From Nepenthes gracilis (taxonomy: Eukaryota; Streptophyta; Magnoliopsida; Caryophyllales; Nepenthaceae), in the NCBI GenBank assembly GCA_033239525.1, contig BSYO01000016.1, positions 3,625,333 to 3,689,332 on the forward strand: a stretch of DNA of 64,000 bases, in the 5' to 3' direction. A program made the position numbers and the translations under genes. The notes below the pieces were generated by a model. The model was not told the origin of the DNA, did not search any database, and saw nothing but the letters and a program-made list of their open reading frames with translations. Shown here piece after piece: positions 37,501-47,690 of this stretch. How positions within the stretch are numbered: position 1 is the first letter of the stretch; the number at the start of each line of letters is the position of its first letter.

Positions 37501-40290
37501 CTTTCTTGACAAGTAAAAATTCTATTTAAAAGATATAACATCATCAATGGGGAGGCATTCTCTTCCTTATCCTAGGATCTCTCCACTTCCTCTCCACACT
37601 TTCTCATCCAAACAAGAGGATAGAATTCTCTTCCTCTGTTCTCGTAGCAGATTTGCCATTGCTGGTTATTGTCAAAGCAGAGACAATGAATTTCATCTAT
37701 ACTATATAGCATCACTAACATGCCCCCATCCCCAAATGCCAACAGATCATAATGACAGGATTTTCTGAACTGCCAACATACTAGTTACCGGCATATAATG
37801 GATGCAGTTGTCAATAGTAATCTATAAAGAAAAATAACAATTTCCTCTGTACTGCAGACAAGGCTGCACATCCAGAAACAATGAAACGGATGCATACTCA
37901 CACCCCAATGGTAAATTAGACAACCACGGCACATAAAACTATTCAAAACACTGCCCCCGCATCAATGCACAAGACAACTCTCTCTAAAAAATTTGAAAAA
38001 ATAGCTGCGTAACTTTGGGAGAATGGGTGCTTCCTCACAAAGTTGTCGATAATAACTCGGTCATCCATTTCAAATGTTTATCCTATTTTTGTGCAGTATG
38101 GTTATGAAAATCCTCAATGAAGCCATTGGACGTATGGTATGTGCCAATTGTCATTTAGCTAATAAAGCTGTGATACTAAGATTCAACAAGCGATCCTTCC
38201 AGAAACTGTATTTTGAACAATTCTCGGAAAAGAAAAGTATAAAAAATTATCCTACATCAAATATCTGACATAAAAGCTAGAGAAATGTCACATAACAAGA
38301 AATAAAATCAATCTGTGAAACAACAAACAAATAATGGACTAACCGAATGAAGGCTGTATAGTTAGCATAAACACTCCTTCGCATTTCCTCAGCAGAAGCT
38401 TTCTTTAAATCCAATAAATATGAGCGTAAGTGCTTTATTTCCTGAATACAAAGGCAGAGAATGTGGGATGGTTGGGTTATATTCAATGGGATCTTCCAAT
38501 TACAATCCAATTACAACAAACAAAATTAAAACAATTTCCAGGTAAAAACAACAATCAAAGCAACATTAATCATGCTGAGGGTGAAAGTGGTCAATGGATG
38601 CAATACTATCATAGCAAAGCAGAAAAGTAGTTTCCAAAATTTGGACTTAATAACTATAAGTTAAAATGAAGCAGTCATATTGTTGCACCAAAGTGCAGTC
38701 TCAACAATTGACTGCTCCAGCTTTGTCTGACAAAAATGGAAGGCTAGTAAATTAGTAATAAATTCATGGAGACAAATGCTGAGCAAGTGCAGAAGGATAG
38801 TGAAGCTAAGCAATGTCTGAAACTTGCTTAATCAATAGGACATAGCATCTATTTAAAATCCAATTGGACCCACAATAAAAAGGTAAAAAAGCAAATTACA
38901 CAACATCATTCCCAACCATATAAAATTCATTTTACTTGATACAGAAGTCCTTGTCTACTGTTCCCTTTTTTGTTAGACTCTTAGCACACTCAAGACAGCT
39001 TTTCTAACTTCTCACAGAAAGGAAATTAAGAAAATAAATGCCCAAAGCATAATTATTTTTGGGAGTCAAGCAATTATTGGTGAAAATATCAGCCAATACA
39101 ATGCATATTGGTTGATCTGTATCAATATCAAAGCCTCCCAATACCAATATTTCTTAATACTGCAATGGTATCGCGATATATTTATGTATCATCCAACGCA
39201 ACTGATATATTGACTGATATTTAAAACATCAGTCAATATAACCCTATTAATTTATAATTTTTGAAAATTTTTTCCATCTTATGCTCATTGTTTGATATGT
39301 CCAATAACGATAAAATCGCAACTAATACTGATATCGATATTTTCATTTTTGCGTGCAACATAATAATTTTGGAGCTCACAATATGAAAACCTCATGCAAT
39401 TCTTATATTATTTTTGGCAAAAAGAACTTCCTGGAGTTTGCGGAATAATAGTGGAACATTTTACAACGAGTAGTACCAGCTATAGTTACTCTCAGGTATA
39501 CTTGCCTTGTGATTGTCCATGTAGCACACCCTCGGTGGACCCACACTTGAGTAGGGCAAGTGCACAAATAGGCGTGCCTTGGAATTCATCTTTCTACCAA
39601 ACTACGTCACATTAACACGATACTTGCCCTCAGAAATTAAAATGACTTATTTTCATCCTATATCTGAAATTAAATTAGTTTAATTCACAACATTTGCATA
39701 ACACAATGAAACAAAATGCATTCCGAAAGGCTAAGAGCTCTTTCTTACATGCTATTCTTTCAATGTGCGTAGTCATCTGTACTTGATTTTTGCTATAGAA
39801 CCAATCAGCGATTCTTAGATGATTCCTATTAAAAAAAAAAAGAGCTTCACATAATCATGTTATATGTTCTACATAAAATGGCATCATATCAAACACTTAA
39901 AAAGTTCATTTCCTCATATGATTTTGAAATCAACTTATACCAAAAACGCATTATATGCCTAAGATATTCTAACATCAAGACAGCAACGTATTCTAGTACT
40001 TCGTCCCTTTACAAATTTACGGGAAAAAAATTCAAGAGAAAAACTAAGCACCTGAAGGTTAACTTGCCAAACAAATTAAGAACCTAACTCGACATGCTTA
40101 ATCAGCATTTGCGAAACCAGATAACAATTCAAACCTTTTCATTGAGAGAACATTTGGATTGGACATAAGATTCAGCGTCGAACTTATCACTCTTGAACAA
40201 GTTAAGATTCTCCTCGAGTTTGACGCCGCCATTCTCTTTAGCAGGCATGGCGGAGTGAGCTCTTGGCCTTGACGACTTCACCGAGGCCAT
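25594..40290 (-). CDS. EXO84B: EXO84B, exocyst complex component (7 exons, 769 aa)
   Basis: Subunit of the octameric exocyst that tethers secretory vesicles to the plasma membrane. Coding exons on the minus strand: 40290..40135, 38441..38344, 36627..35577, 28916..28401, 27085..26897, 26775..26639 and 25756..25594 (stop TAG). All junctions are GT-AG and the phases match, giving 769 codons, close to the ~750 residues of the Arabidopsis protein. The N-terminus has VKLEENLNLFKSDKFDAESY and residues 53-105 hold LLDLKKASAEEMRRSVYANY and TSKEISDLEGELLSIRNLLS, the Vps51/EXO84 helical region. Residues about 165-435 match the EXO84 C-terminal family region (LQTAISGRRQKLADQLAEAA, TSELVTWATKQTEDFAQLVK). 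The tail has WFDEVCQEAIDRLSGKPR. The ATG at 40290 is chosen because it gives the conserved MASVK start, with A at -3 and G at +4. No defects seen. Confidence 0.96.
26580..26635. repeat. GTAY microsatellite-like tract in EXO84B intron 6
   Basis: Imperfect CATG/GTAC/GTAT tetranucleotide tract just inside the donor of intron 6 (25757..26638). Likely a variable simple repeat. Confidence 0.5.
27593..27622. repeat. poly(T)-poly(G) homopolymer in EXO84B intron 4
   Basis: A long T run followed directly by a run of about ten G in the 1.3-kb intron 27086..28400. A similar G run is at about 29370 in intron 3. Simple sequence; length may be uncertain in the assembly. Confidence 0.6.
28917..35576 (-). 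other. EXO84B intron 3, 6.66 kb
   Basis: Lies between donor GTGAATAAT at 35576 and acceptor TTTCAG at 28917. It is much longer than the other introns. Composition is ordinary AT-rich intron. Short open frames (for example 31060..31383 and 31880..32296, minus) have no recognisable domain. A 54-codon hydrophobic stretch without a start lies at about 32850..33020. I found no LTRs or terminal inverted repeats by eye. Confidence 0.7.
38030..38232 (+). pseudogene. petA: chloroplast petA (cytochrome f) fragment in EXO84B intron 2
   Basis: Plus-strand sequence with ITRSSISNVYPIF-like and GYENP-like residues, then GRMVCANCHLANKAV, which matches the cytochrome f haem-binding region (CANCH with His ligand), and codons corresponding to the segment ending near VLPDTVFE. 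It has a stop after GYENP and small frame slips, so it is a decayed plastid-to-nucleus insertion (NUPT) of about 200 bp. In chloroplasts petA encodes a subunit of the cytochrome b6f complex; here it is nonfunctional. It lies antisense to EXO84B within intron 2 (36628..38343). Confidence 0.85.
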
Positions 40291-40298
40291 AATTGCAT
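40278..40298 (-). promoter_or_regulatory. 6-codon uORF overlapping the EXO84B start
   Basis: An ATG 8 nt upstream of the EXO84B ATG opens the out-of-frame peptide MQLWPR and stops at TGA inside the main coding region. Its context (GGATTGGATGC) is not poor (G at -3), so it could reduce initiation at the main ATG. This is inference. Confidence 0.5.
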
Positions 40299-40580
40299 CC
40301 AATCCTAAGCTCTTTTCAGATCCAACAACAAAGCAAGAGAGATTACAATTAGGTGTTGGAGATACCAACGACTGAATTAAGAACAACCAGATCCGTTGAC
40401 AGTTTTGTCGGAGGGAGGAAGTAGTTCAGCGAATAGCCTGTTAGGACGGAAAATATGGAGGAGATAGAGGCAGAAGAAGAGCGGTGGCTGAACAGATGGC
40501 GGGCGAGGGCTGTAAGCAACCGCTTTCTCTCTCTCTCTCTGCTATATTCTCTCTGTGCGATTATTGATGATTTCAATACG
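40291..40580 (-). promoter_or_regulatory. EXO84B 5' leader with (GA)n tract
   Basis: CT/GA-rich sequence upstream of the ATG, with a (CT) run at 40525..40541 on the plus strand (GA on the sense strand). It looks like a plant 5' UTR. I cannot fix the transcription start. Confidence 0.55.
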
Positions 40581-40943
40581 TTGATTCTTCCCGGACCACG
40601 TCATCCTTCCATACAAAAATTTCAGAAAGTAGGCCGGATTAACATTTCATTTAAACTATTTTTTTTAAAATTTTAATTACAAGTTTTTCACTTTTTTCGA
40701 AACCTGTTTAAGATTCTGTATAAATATTTTATATAATTTAATTTAATTTCTTTATAAATATATTTAATTTTATTAAAATAATCATAGATTTTTACCGAAA
40801 ATACTTTCAAAAATACTTAGCATAATTCCTCCATTTTAATTCCTAAATTTTATATAGTATTATATTTCCCCTAATAGAAATATTTAATAAAAATTTCAAA
40901 ATTTTTCATAAACTAATATTAAAAATTTTATTGCGTTAGTTAT

Positions 40944-41560
40944 TGATATGTCCTGAATCCGAATTTTGGACTGATTCGAGTTCAACCGCTGATTGGGCTC
41001 GTACTGACGTTGGGTTCCATCTACATACCACAACAAAAGACGAGCAGTCAGAAAAAAACGGTGAACTTTATTTTTTAATTTATCATTCGACACTCAAATC
41101 AGTAATTTTTCTTCTAATATGAAAAAGTAAAAATAGAGTATGTTAAAGTTAAAATTGGGAAGGAATTTGTGAGTCTAGTTCAGGAGTGCATTTGGTGTGG
41201 AGTGACTTTAGGACGTAGTATGCTCGTGGAGAATGACTTTTTTGATCACTAGGTTCGTTGGGAACAAGTAGTGGAAAAGAGAGTATCAATTGGTTGCCTG
41301 AAGGATGGATTGCTTTTTATAGCCATTGGGTATCGCCACCATTCTTAGGCAGCATGGTGAGTTGTCAACTGTTTGAGTGGATTCTTTTTATTCATTAAGA
41401 GAATGCAGGCTCCATTTAGGGTTGTAACAGTTGAGAGGGAGGGTTTTTTTTTTCTGCGGAGATGTTGTATACCTGAATGTTGAAGTTTTCACTGTGAGTC
41501 GTGTACTGATTTGAGGGTTTCTCTTTCGGAATATGTATTGATTTGGAGCTTACCGTATCA
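40944..41560 (-). repeat. solo-LTR-like remnant of the TE-4 family
   Basis: Begins TGATATGTCCTGAATCC and aligns with the TE-4 LTRs (ACATACCACAACAAAAGACG against ACGCCATAACAAACAAACG; CATTCGACACTCAAATCAG against TTTCAACACTCAAGTTTAG). A minus-strand TATAAAA lies at 41314..41322. No internal region or partner LTR is adjacent, and I see no clear end or TSD, so the right boundary is approximate. It sits about 400 bp upstream of the EXO84B leader. Confidence 0.65.
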
Positions 41561-42338
41561 AAGGAGGTTGCCATCCGAAGAAATTCTTAGTATCGCGGCC
41601 AATTAAGATAGATTCAACCAAATTGTTATATAAAATACATAATTGGTCTTTTTTTTCATTTAAAGGCACACGGCCATCTAGGTCATTAATATTATGTTTG
41701 ATAGGACAGAATATAAATTTTATTACTAATTTATTTTAGTTAAATTATTATTTTACTATTTTATTACTCTAATATTAGAGGTAAGAATAGTTTTTTCTTT
41801 AAAATAAAGAATAAAAAATATCAATATCTCTTGATATATATTTTTTTAATTTTGGACTATCTATAAATAATTATTTTAATATATATTTTTTATTTATCTT
41901 TATTCTGAACTAGATATGACCAAAATTAGATTCGAGTCAGATATAAGTTAGATTTAAATAAAAATTTGTAACCACTAAATTAGGCAGATTGGGCACGGCG
42001 TAGTTACTCAGTCCAAACTTGTGCCCCCCATTTGTAATTCAAATTAGTTTGGTTTGGATTGAGATATTGACATTTTTTAAAAATATATATATTTTTTTAA
42101 ATTTAGAGTTATATAAAAAATATTTGAAAATATAACAAATTCTAAAATTTAGATAAGTTAAAATATTAACTAAGTATATATTTAAATAAAAATTTTTATA
42201 TAATAATTATTAATTATATGAAATAATAATTTTTTATAATAAATTTTTAAAATTAATATTTATTTAAAATAAAAAATATATATATTTACAAAAAAAATCT
42301 ATAATCTAGGTTGGGTCGATTTAAGCCGATTATTTTTA
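41561..42338. other. AT-rich spacer before TE-3
   Basis: A/T-rich, no gene or repeat boundary recognised. Confidence 0.5.
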
Positions 42339-42865
42339 CATGTTGATGGATAGGTCCATAGCAGGCAAGCCCAATAAGAAAAGCGGTCAAAAATATAGAA
42401 AAGCCCAAATGCACGTTGTATGAAACGCCAACTAGGCGGCCAACGCGCTCCCTCAAAACAGTCAACATTTCTATTGATTGGAAGTATTGTAGTACTAGGC
42501 CGTGAAAAGATAAAAAACTAATATGGGCCAGGCCCAATTTAGTGGACGTTTTCGTACACGACAAATAACGATCCCTTTTCCTAATTTCACGCCTTCCTTA
42601 AAACCAATCTCTTCTAAAGAAGGTATCAACAGATTCGACGCCCTTCACATGAGGAAAGCGTTAGATTCTCTCTTCCTGCCTACAATGAACTCTAACGGTA
42701 ACAAAAGTGTAGAAGGAAGGCAAATAATCTGGAGAGCCGTTACCTGCTCAAAAAGAAAATGATCCTAACAAAATGCACCAGTCAAGCCTTCTCGCTTAAG
42801 GAATACCGCCCAACACGGTGCAGGGATCTCACTTTCTAGGCCAAGGAAGGTCTCCCTCCCTATCG

Positions 42866-42874
42866 TCTATATAA
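42866..42874 (+). promoter_or_regulatory. TE-3 LTR TATA box
   Basis: TCTATATAA in the 5' LTR. The 3' LTR has TCTATATGA at the same place (about 52557), a decayed form. Confidence 0.6.
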
Positions 42875-43333
42875 CCCCACAGAGTCTCCACTCTGGGGAG
42901 ACCTGAACACAGTGACCAACGAAAGACAACACAGTACTACCACGAAGAAATCCTTGAGCGTACAAACCCTTATCCCTAAGCAAGCAATCGCTTACCACAA
43001 TAATCCCACTCTAAGCCTTCAGATTCCAGAGATTTCACCTACTCCCCGAGATCCGTCCATTTAAGCTTCCACACTTTCAGGACACTGCTTCCCACTTGTT
43101 TCCCGCGAGCATTGAGTTGGGAAACTATACTCTCGACGAGTCATTGGAACGTCTCTTACATCTAAAGGTAGACACTCCCACCAACCTCAATCTCGCTCTC
43201 TTCATCAATTTATATTTCTATTTACCTTCTTGTGATTCGAAAGCTTATTGCTGACTTTAGCGTCGGAATATTTTCGGTAGGACGACATCCCACCGACACT
43301 TGACCTCTTGTTTGTTGTAATGGTGTGTGGGAA

Positions 43334-43419
43334 TGATGCGTACCTAGATCCGACGTTGAACAGATTCAGATTCACTTGATAGTTTGGATCCGACTCCATT
43401 CATCGACTTTGGAGCATCA
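43334..43419 (-). repeat. inverted terminal segment of the TE-3 5' LTR
   Basis: Begins TGATGCGTACCTAGATCC and ends GAGCATCA. Its reverse complement aligns with the 3' LTR end 53021..53102, which keeps the orientation found in TE-1. A short GCATCA is present at both ends of the segment. Confidence 0.88.
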
Positions 43420-43438
43420 TTGGTGTCGTCTGTGGAAA
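43420..43438 (+). other. TE-3 primer-binding site
   Basis: TTGGTGTCGTCTGTGG immediately follows the LTR end CATCA, the tRNA primer position. Compare TE-1 and TE-4. Confidence 0.75.
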
Positions 43439-43503
43439 GCGCTTACAAGAAGCCAGCTATGTTTTCTAGAAGCCCTTTCCAACCAATACCCTCAATTGAA
43501 ATA

Positions 43504-45070
43504 GTGAACACAAGGGCGCAAGCAAGCGAGCCAACCTGAGATGTCGCCTCGCCAAACTAGGACTACGCCATTGGTGCCGTGGTCAACAGGGTAGCCAGTG
43601 GGATTCCAGCATCTTTCTTTCAAAACCTGGCGGAGCATATGCTAAACACAGATGGGATGCTTCAGATACTTTGCTCCTGCTAGGAGCAAGTGCAGCTGGG
43701 GGTTGCACCGTCGGAGGCCCCGGCACCGGCATCCAGATGAGGAGGCTAGAGAAAGAAAGTTTCGGCCCGAAGGCCCGAAAGGCTAACCAACGCTCCCGCA
43801 CCGGAGTCCTCACATGCTCAAAGTCGTCTAAGGCGTGAGGAGCAGGGAACTAGCACTACCCCATAGGAAAGTCCGGAACGAAGGAACCCCAGGTACTCCC
43901 GAGTAGAATCTAGGCTCCAGGCTCAGGAGGGAGCTTCCCGTACAGTTAGATCTGCCGATGATAGCAGCTGCCCGGCTGCTGGACAAGTTAGAGAGAGAAC
44001 AGAGTTGAGGTATATCTCAACTCCAAAAGATCTGCTAATATCTTTCCAGCAAATTCGAGACTGTAGAAGATATGGAACTGTGTCTTTAAAGACGATGAGC
44101 ACGCAGCCAATATCGACAGATCTCCCTTCACAGTGGAGATCCTAAATTGTCCCATGCCGACAAAATTTAAAATGCCAGCCCTCGACTCTTACGATGGGAG
44201 CGTCGATCCCATTGATCACCTCTCCCACTTTTGCACCCATCTGGGTCTACAAGGGCTGGAGGACGTAGCCATGTGTTGCTATTTTTCGCTCACCTTAAAA
44301 GGGGACGCGCGCATCTAGTTCCATCATCTCTCCTTAGACTCAATCCGAACTTTTCAGGAGCTTATTGATCTCTTCTTATCCCAGTACGCCTCCACCCGCA
44401 GGGAGGAAAAGCAGCCTTGGCATATGTCGTATATCAAGCAGAAGCATGGGGAGAACCCGCGGAAGTTCCTGGATCGCTTCGTGGCAGAAGCTAGGCGGAT
44501 CCCTCGACTCACGGAGGAAATGAAACTAGGCATTTCATCTCGGCGCTGGCGTATGGAGAATTCTTCAGGCACCTAGAATATAAGAACCCGCAGATATTTT
44601 GAGAAGCGAAATCTATCACCAGGGCCTACGCGGTAGAGGAGGAGGCCAACGAGGCTAAACGTCCCGACCGGACCAAACAGCCTCGCTCTTTCCCTCCTAA
44701 AGGAAAGAGGAAATACAACGGTGGCGATCACTCCCACCGAAAGTACCACAGGATCGGACCACCAGAGCGTAAGGACTATGGGCCCATCAGCCTAATTTCC
44801 TTGACTGATACGCACTCGAATGTCCTCATGCAGATACGTGGGAATAAGTTCCTTAAGTGGCCAAAACCACTTAAGAAGGCGGAGGGAGGAAATCCATCCA
44901 AGTATTGTGATTTCCATTGATCTCTCGGACACTCCACAAAGGACTGCAAGACCCTACAGCGGGAGATTGAAGAATTGATTAGAAGGGGTCATCTCACCAG
45001 GTTCGTTAAAGGCCCTGGTCAGAGTTCTGGCTCTACGAGCGGAGAAGGATCGGGGTCTTCCCCTCCATGA
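43504..45070 (+). pseudogene. TE-3 gag remnant
   Basis: The expected start reads GTG (GTGAACACAAGG, against ATGAATACGAGA in TE-1), so the start codon seems lost. The capsid-like domain (44133..44318 and on) has DSYDGSVDPIDHLSHFCTHL and LTLKGDARI before a stop, and continues in other frames with IKQKHGENPRKFLDRFVAEA. A knuckle-like KYCDFH.SLGHSTKDC has a stop at the Arg position (about 44915..44950). It would form the particle. Confidence 0.87.
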
Positions 45071-45088
45071 AACCGGGTTACAGCAAGA

Positions 45089-45853
45089 GTGGTCAATATG
45101 ATCAGCACACAGCCGATCAAGAACCCAACTGACAACAATGACCAACAAACTGTGAGGAAGAAACAACGCACTACCGACACCGTCATTAGTTTTAGTGATA
45201 GCAATCTGGCACATGTAGTTTCCCCCCATGCAGGCCCCCTTATTGTATCTACACTCGTTTCCGACGGTAGCGTTGACTACCAGATGAAACGAGTATTCAT
45301 TGATAATGGAAGTTCTCGCGATTTACTTTATCTCGATACATTTTTTAAACTTGGTTTAAAAAAAAGTCAATTAAAACCTGCCGAAGGCCCATTGCACGAC
45401 CTTGACAACGAGTCGGTGCCCGTCCAAGGGACAATCCGATTAGAAGTCACCCTAGGAACGTATCCGAAAATGGCAAGTCGTACACTTACCTTCTTAGTAA
45501 TCAGCTTGCCCTCTATATGCAACGCTATACTGGGTCGATCGTGCCTAACAGCGTTCGAGGCCATCACTTTAATACCACACCTCAAAATAAAATTTCCAAC
45601 ACTATACGGTGTGGGCGAAGTATTGGGTGACCAAGTTACCCGACCGACATGCTACATGTCCCAAATTACTTTTAACGACAGCACCAGAGCAGTGGGAGAA
45701 CTTGACCAACTAGACGAAACGACCTTACAGCAGGCGCAGTCCGGTGAGGCAGCTGACCTAGTTCCACTGAATCTGGAAGATCCAGAAAAGTGCATACGGA
45801 TCAGCGGCTCACTCACCGGTGTGCTACGTGAAGAACTGATCACATTCTTGTGA
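45089..45853 (+). pseudogene. TE-3 protease region (254 codons open)
   Basis: A continuous open frame that begins inside the polyprotein. The active site VFIDNGSSRDLLYLD is near residue 72, followed by LHDLDNESVPVQG, LTFLVISLPSICNAILGR and the linker to RT (TTLQQAQSGEAADLVPLN). Ends at a TGA before the RT lead-in WNVDIFAWTP, so it is cut from RT. Its D-N-G active site is the form seen in all copies here. Confidence 0.88.
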
Positions 45854-46711
45854 TGGAACGTTGATATCTTCGCTTGGACTCCCGCTGACATGCCTAGGAT
45901 TTCGGCCTGAATAATTGTTCACAAGTTGGGCCTCGACTCGGATTGAAAACCCGTCAGGCAAAAGCGGAGGAATCCCTAAGTAGAAAAGTTGGTCGTCATC
46001 CGGGAGGAAGTAAAGAAACTATTGGATGCCAGATTTATCAGAGAGGTCCAATACCCCGATTAGTTATCCAACGTAGTCTTGGTAAAAAAGAACAGCGGAA
46101 AGTGGAGAATGTGCGTCGATTTCACCGACATTAACAAAGCTTGCCCAAAGGACAATTTTTCTTTACCCATGATTAACCTCTTGGTGGACTTGACGTCCGG
46201 ATATGAGCTGTTGAGTTTTATGGATGCCTATTCGGGCTATAACCAGATCCGAATGAGTTCGGAGGACGATGAGCATACCTCGTTTATGACGGACCAGGGG
46301 ACTTACTGCTATAAGGTGATATCCTTTGGACTGAAGAACGTAAGAGCCACCTACCAACGGCTAGTAAACAACATGTTTGAGAAACAGATCGGCCGCAATA
46401 TTGAAGTCTATATTGACGACATACTCATTAAGAGCAGAACCACAGGCAACCATATCCGCGATCTGGCAGAGTCGTTTGAGGTGCTCCGTGAGTATCAAAT
46501 GAAGCTAAATCCGGCTAAGTACGTCTTCGGGATAGCCTCAGAAAAATTCCTGGGTTTCATCGTCTTCCAACGATGGATTGAGGCAATCCTAGAGAAAATC
46601 AAGGCCATCACGGATATGGCTCCCCCACGAAACATCAAGGATGTCCAGCGACTGATTGGACGATTGACGGCTTTGTCCTGCTTCTTAGTGAAGTCTGGTG
46701 ACAAGTATTAA
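45854..46711 (+). pseudogene. TE-3 reverse transcriptase
   Basis: Main frame 46079..46711 holds CVDFTDINKACPKDNFSLP, SFMDAYSGYNQIRM, TYCYKVISFGLKNVRATYQR, the active site YIDDI, KLNPAKYVFGIASEKFLGFI and PPRNIKDVQRLIGRLTALS. The lead-in 45854..46080 is frameshifted. Core RT is intact in this piece. Confidence 0.92.
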
Positions 46712-47230
46712 CCATTCTTTAAGACTCTAAGGTGAACGAAATCAAATGGATTCTAATGGACGGCAGATTACCAGGCGGCCTTCAATGATTTGAAGCGACA
46801 TCTGCCTAGCCCGCCATTACTAACGTCACCCAAGGTTGGAGAGGAGCTGTACCTCTACATGGCGGTGTCAGAGGTGTTCCTCAGCTCCGTCATCGTACGC
46901 CAGGACTTCGATACCCAACGACTGATCTACTACGTGAGCAAAACATTGACCGGCTCAGAGACGCGCTACCCGTGCACCAAAAAGTTGACCTTAGCTCTCA
47001 TATTCTCCGCACGAAAACTAAGGCCCTACTTTCAGGCACACTGCGTCATAATTCTCACCGACCAACCTCTAAAGAGCATTCTCCAGAAACTTGATATTTT
47101 TGGACGGTTGGTAAAGTGGGCTATCGAATTGGACGAGTTCAACATCGAGTTTCGACCCAGGCTAGCCATAGAGACACAGGATCTAGCCGACTTCATTGTC
47201 GAGATCACGACCCCAGTCCTCGAAGAGTAG
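46712..47230 (+). pseudogene. TE-3 RNase H
   Basis: Frame 46790..47230 has LTSPKVGEELYLYMAVSE, LIYYVSKTLTGSETRYPCTK, LTLALIFSARKLRPYFQAH and LDEFNIEFRPRLAIETQDLA. This is the Ty3-type RNase H and tether following RT. A stop (TAG) follows TTPVLEE. Confidence 0.88.
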
Positions 47231-47690
47231 CCCTTAGAGAACGCAGAACAGTGCGTGGAGGCTCCAGAATGGGTACTCCACATAGACGGATCATCTACGG
47301 ACACAGGCAATGGAGCGGGGGTGATCCTCACGATCCCTGATGGGTTTAAGGTGAAGTACTCCCTTAGACTCGACTTCCCGGCCACCAACAATGTTGCCGA
47401 GTACGAAGCTCTGCTAGTCGGGTTAAGATTAGCAAAAGAGTGCTCAGCCAAATGACTTGCTGTTTATAGCGACTCCGAGCTAATCATCAACCAGATTAAT
47501 GAAAATTTCAAGGTAAGCAACCCACACATGGCCAAATACTTGACCAGGGCAATGGAGGCCACCCGCAACTAAAACAAGCTAACCCTGGTCTATGTTTCCA
47601 AAACTGAAAATCAGAAGGCCGATCAGCTGGCAAGAGTGGCAGCAGCCGAAAATCCAAAACAGTATTCAAGGAATATGAGGGAGGTCATAA
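47231..47690 (+). pseudogene. TE-3 second (archaeal-type) RNase H
   Basis: WVLHIDGSSTDTGNGAGVIL, NNVAEYEALLVGLRLAKECS, VYSDSELIINQI and ENQKADQLARVAA give the D-E-D-D residues expected for an RNase H fold, in order. Two stops (after CSAK and after ATRN) break it. This extra RNase H between RNase H and integrase marks the Tat lineage. Confidence 0.88.

Larger units (their letters stand above)
42344..43419 (+). repeat. TE-3 5' LTR
   Basis: Starts TGATGGATAGG and ends TTTGGAGCATCA. Aligns with 52013..53102 except for a ~25-bp deletion near 42415 and the last 86 bp (43334..43419), which match the 3' LTR only as reverse complement. TATA box TCTATATAACCCC near 42866. Confidence 0.9.

Noticed and set aside
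40455..40676. Plus-strand frame across the EXO84B leader
   Set aside because: It is antisense to the 5' UTR and shows no domain; a divergent gene is not supported.
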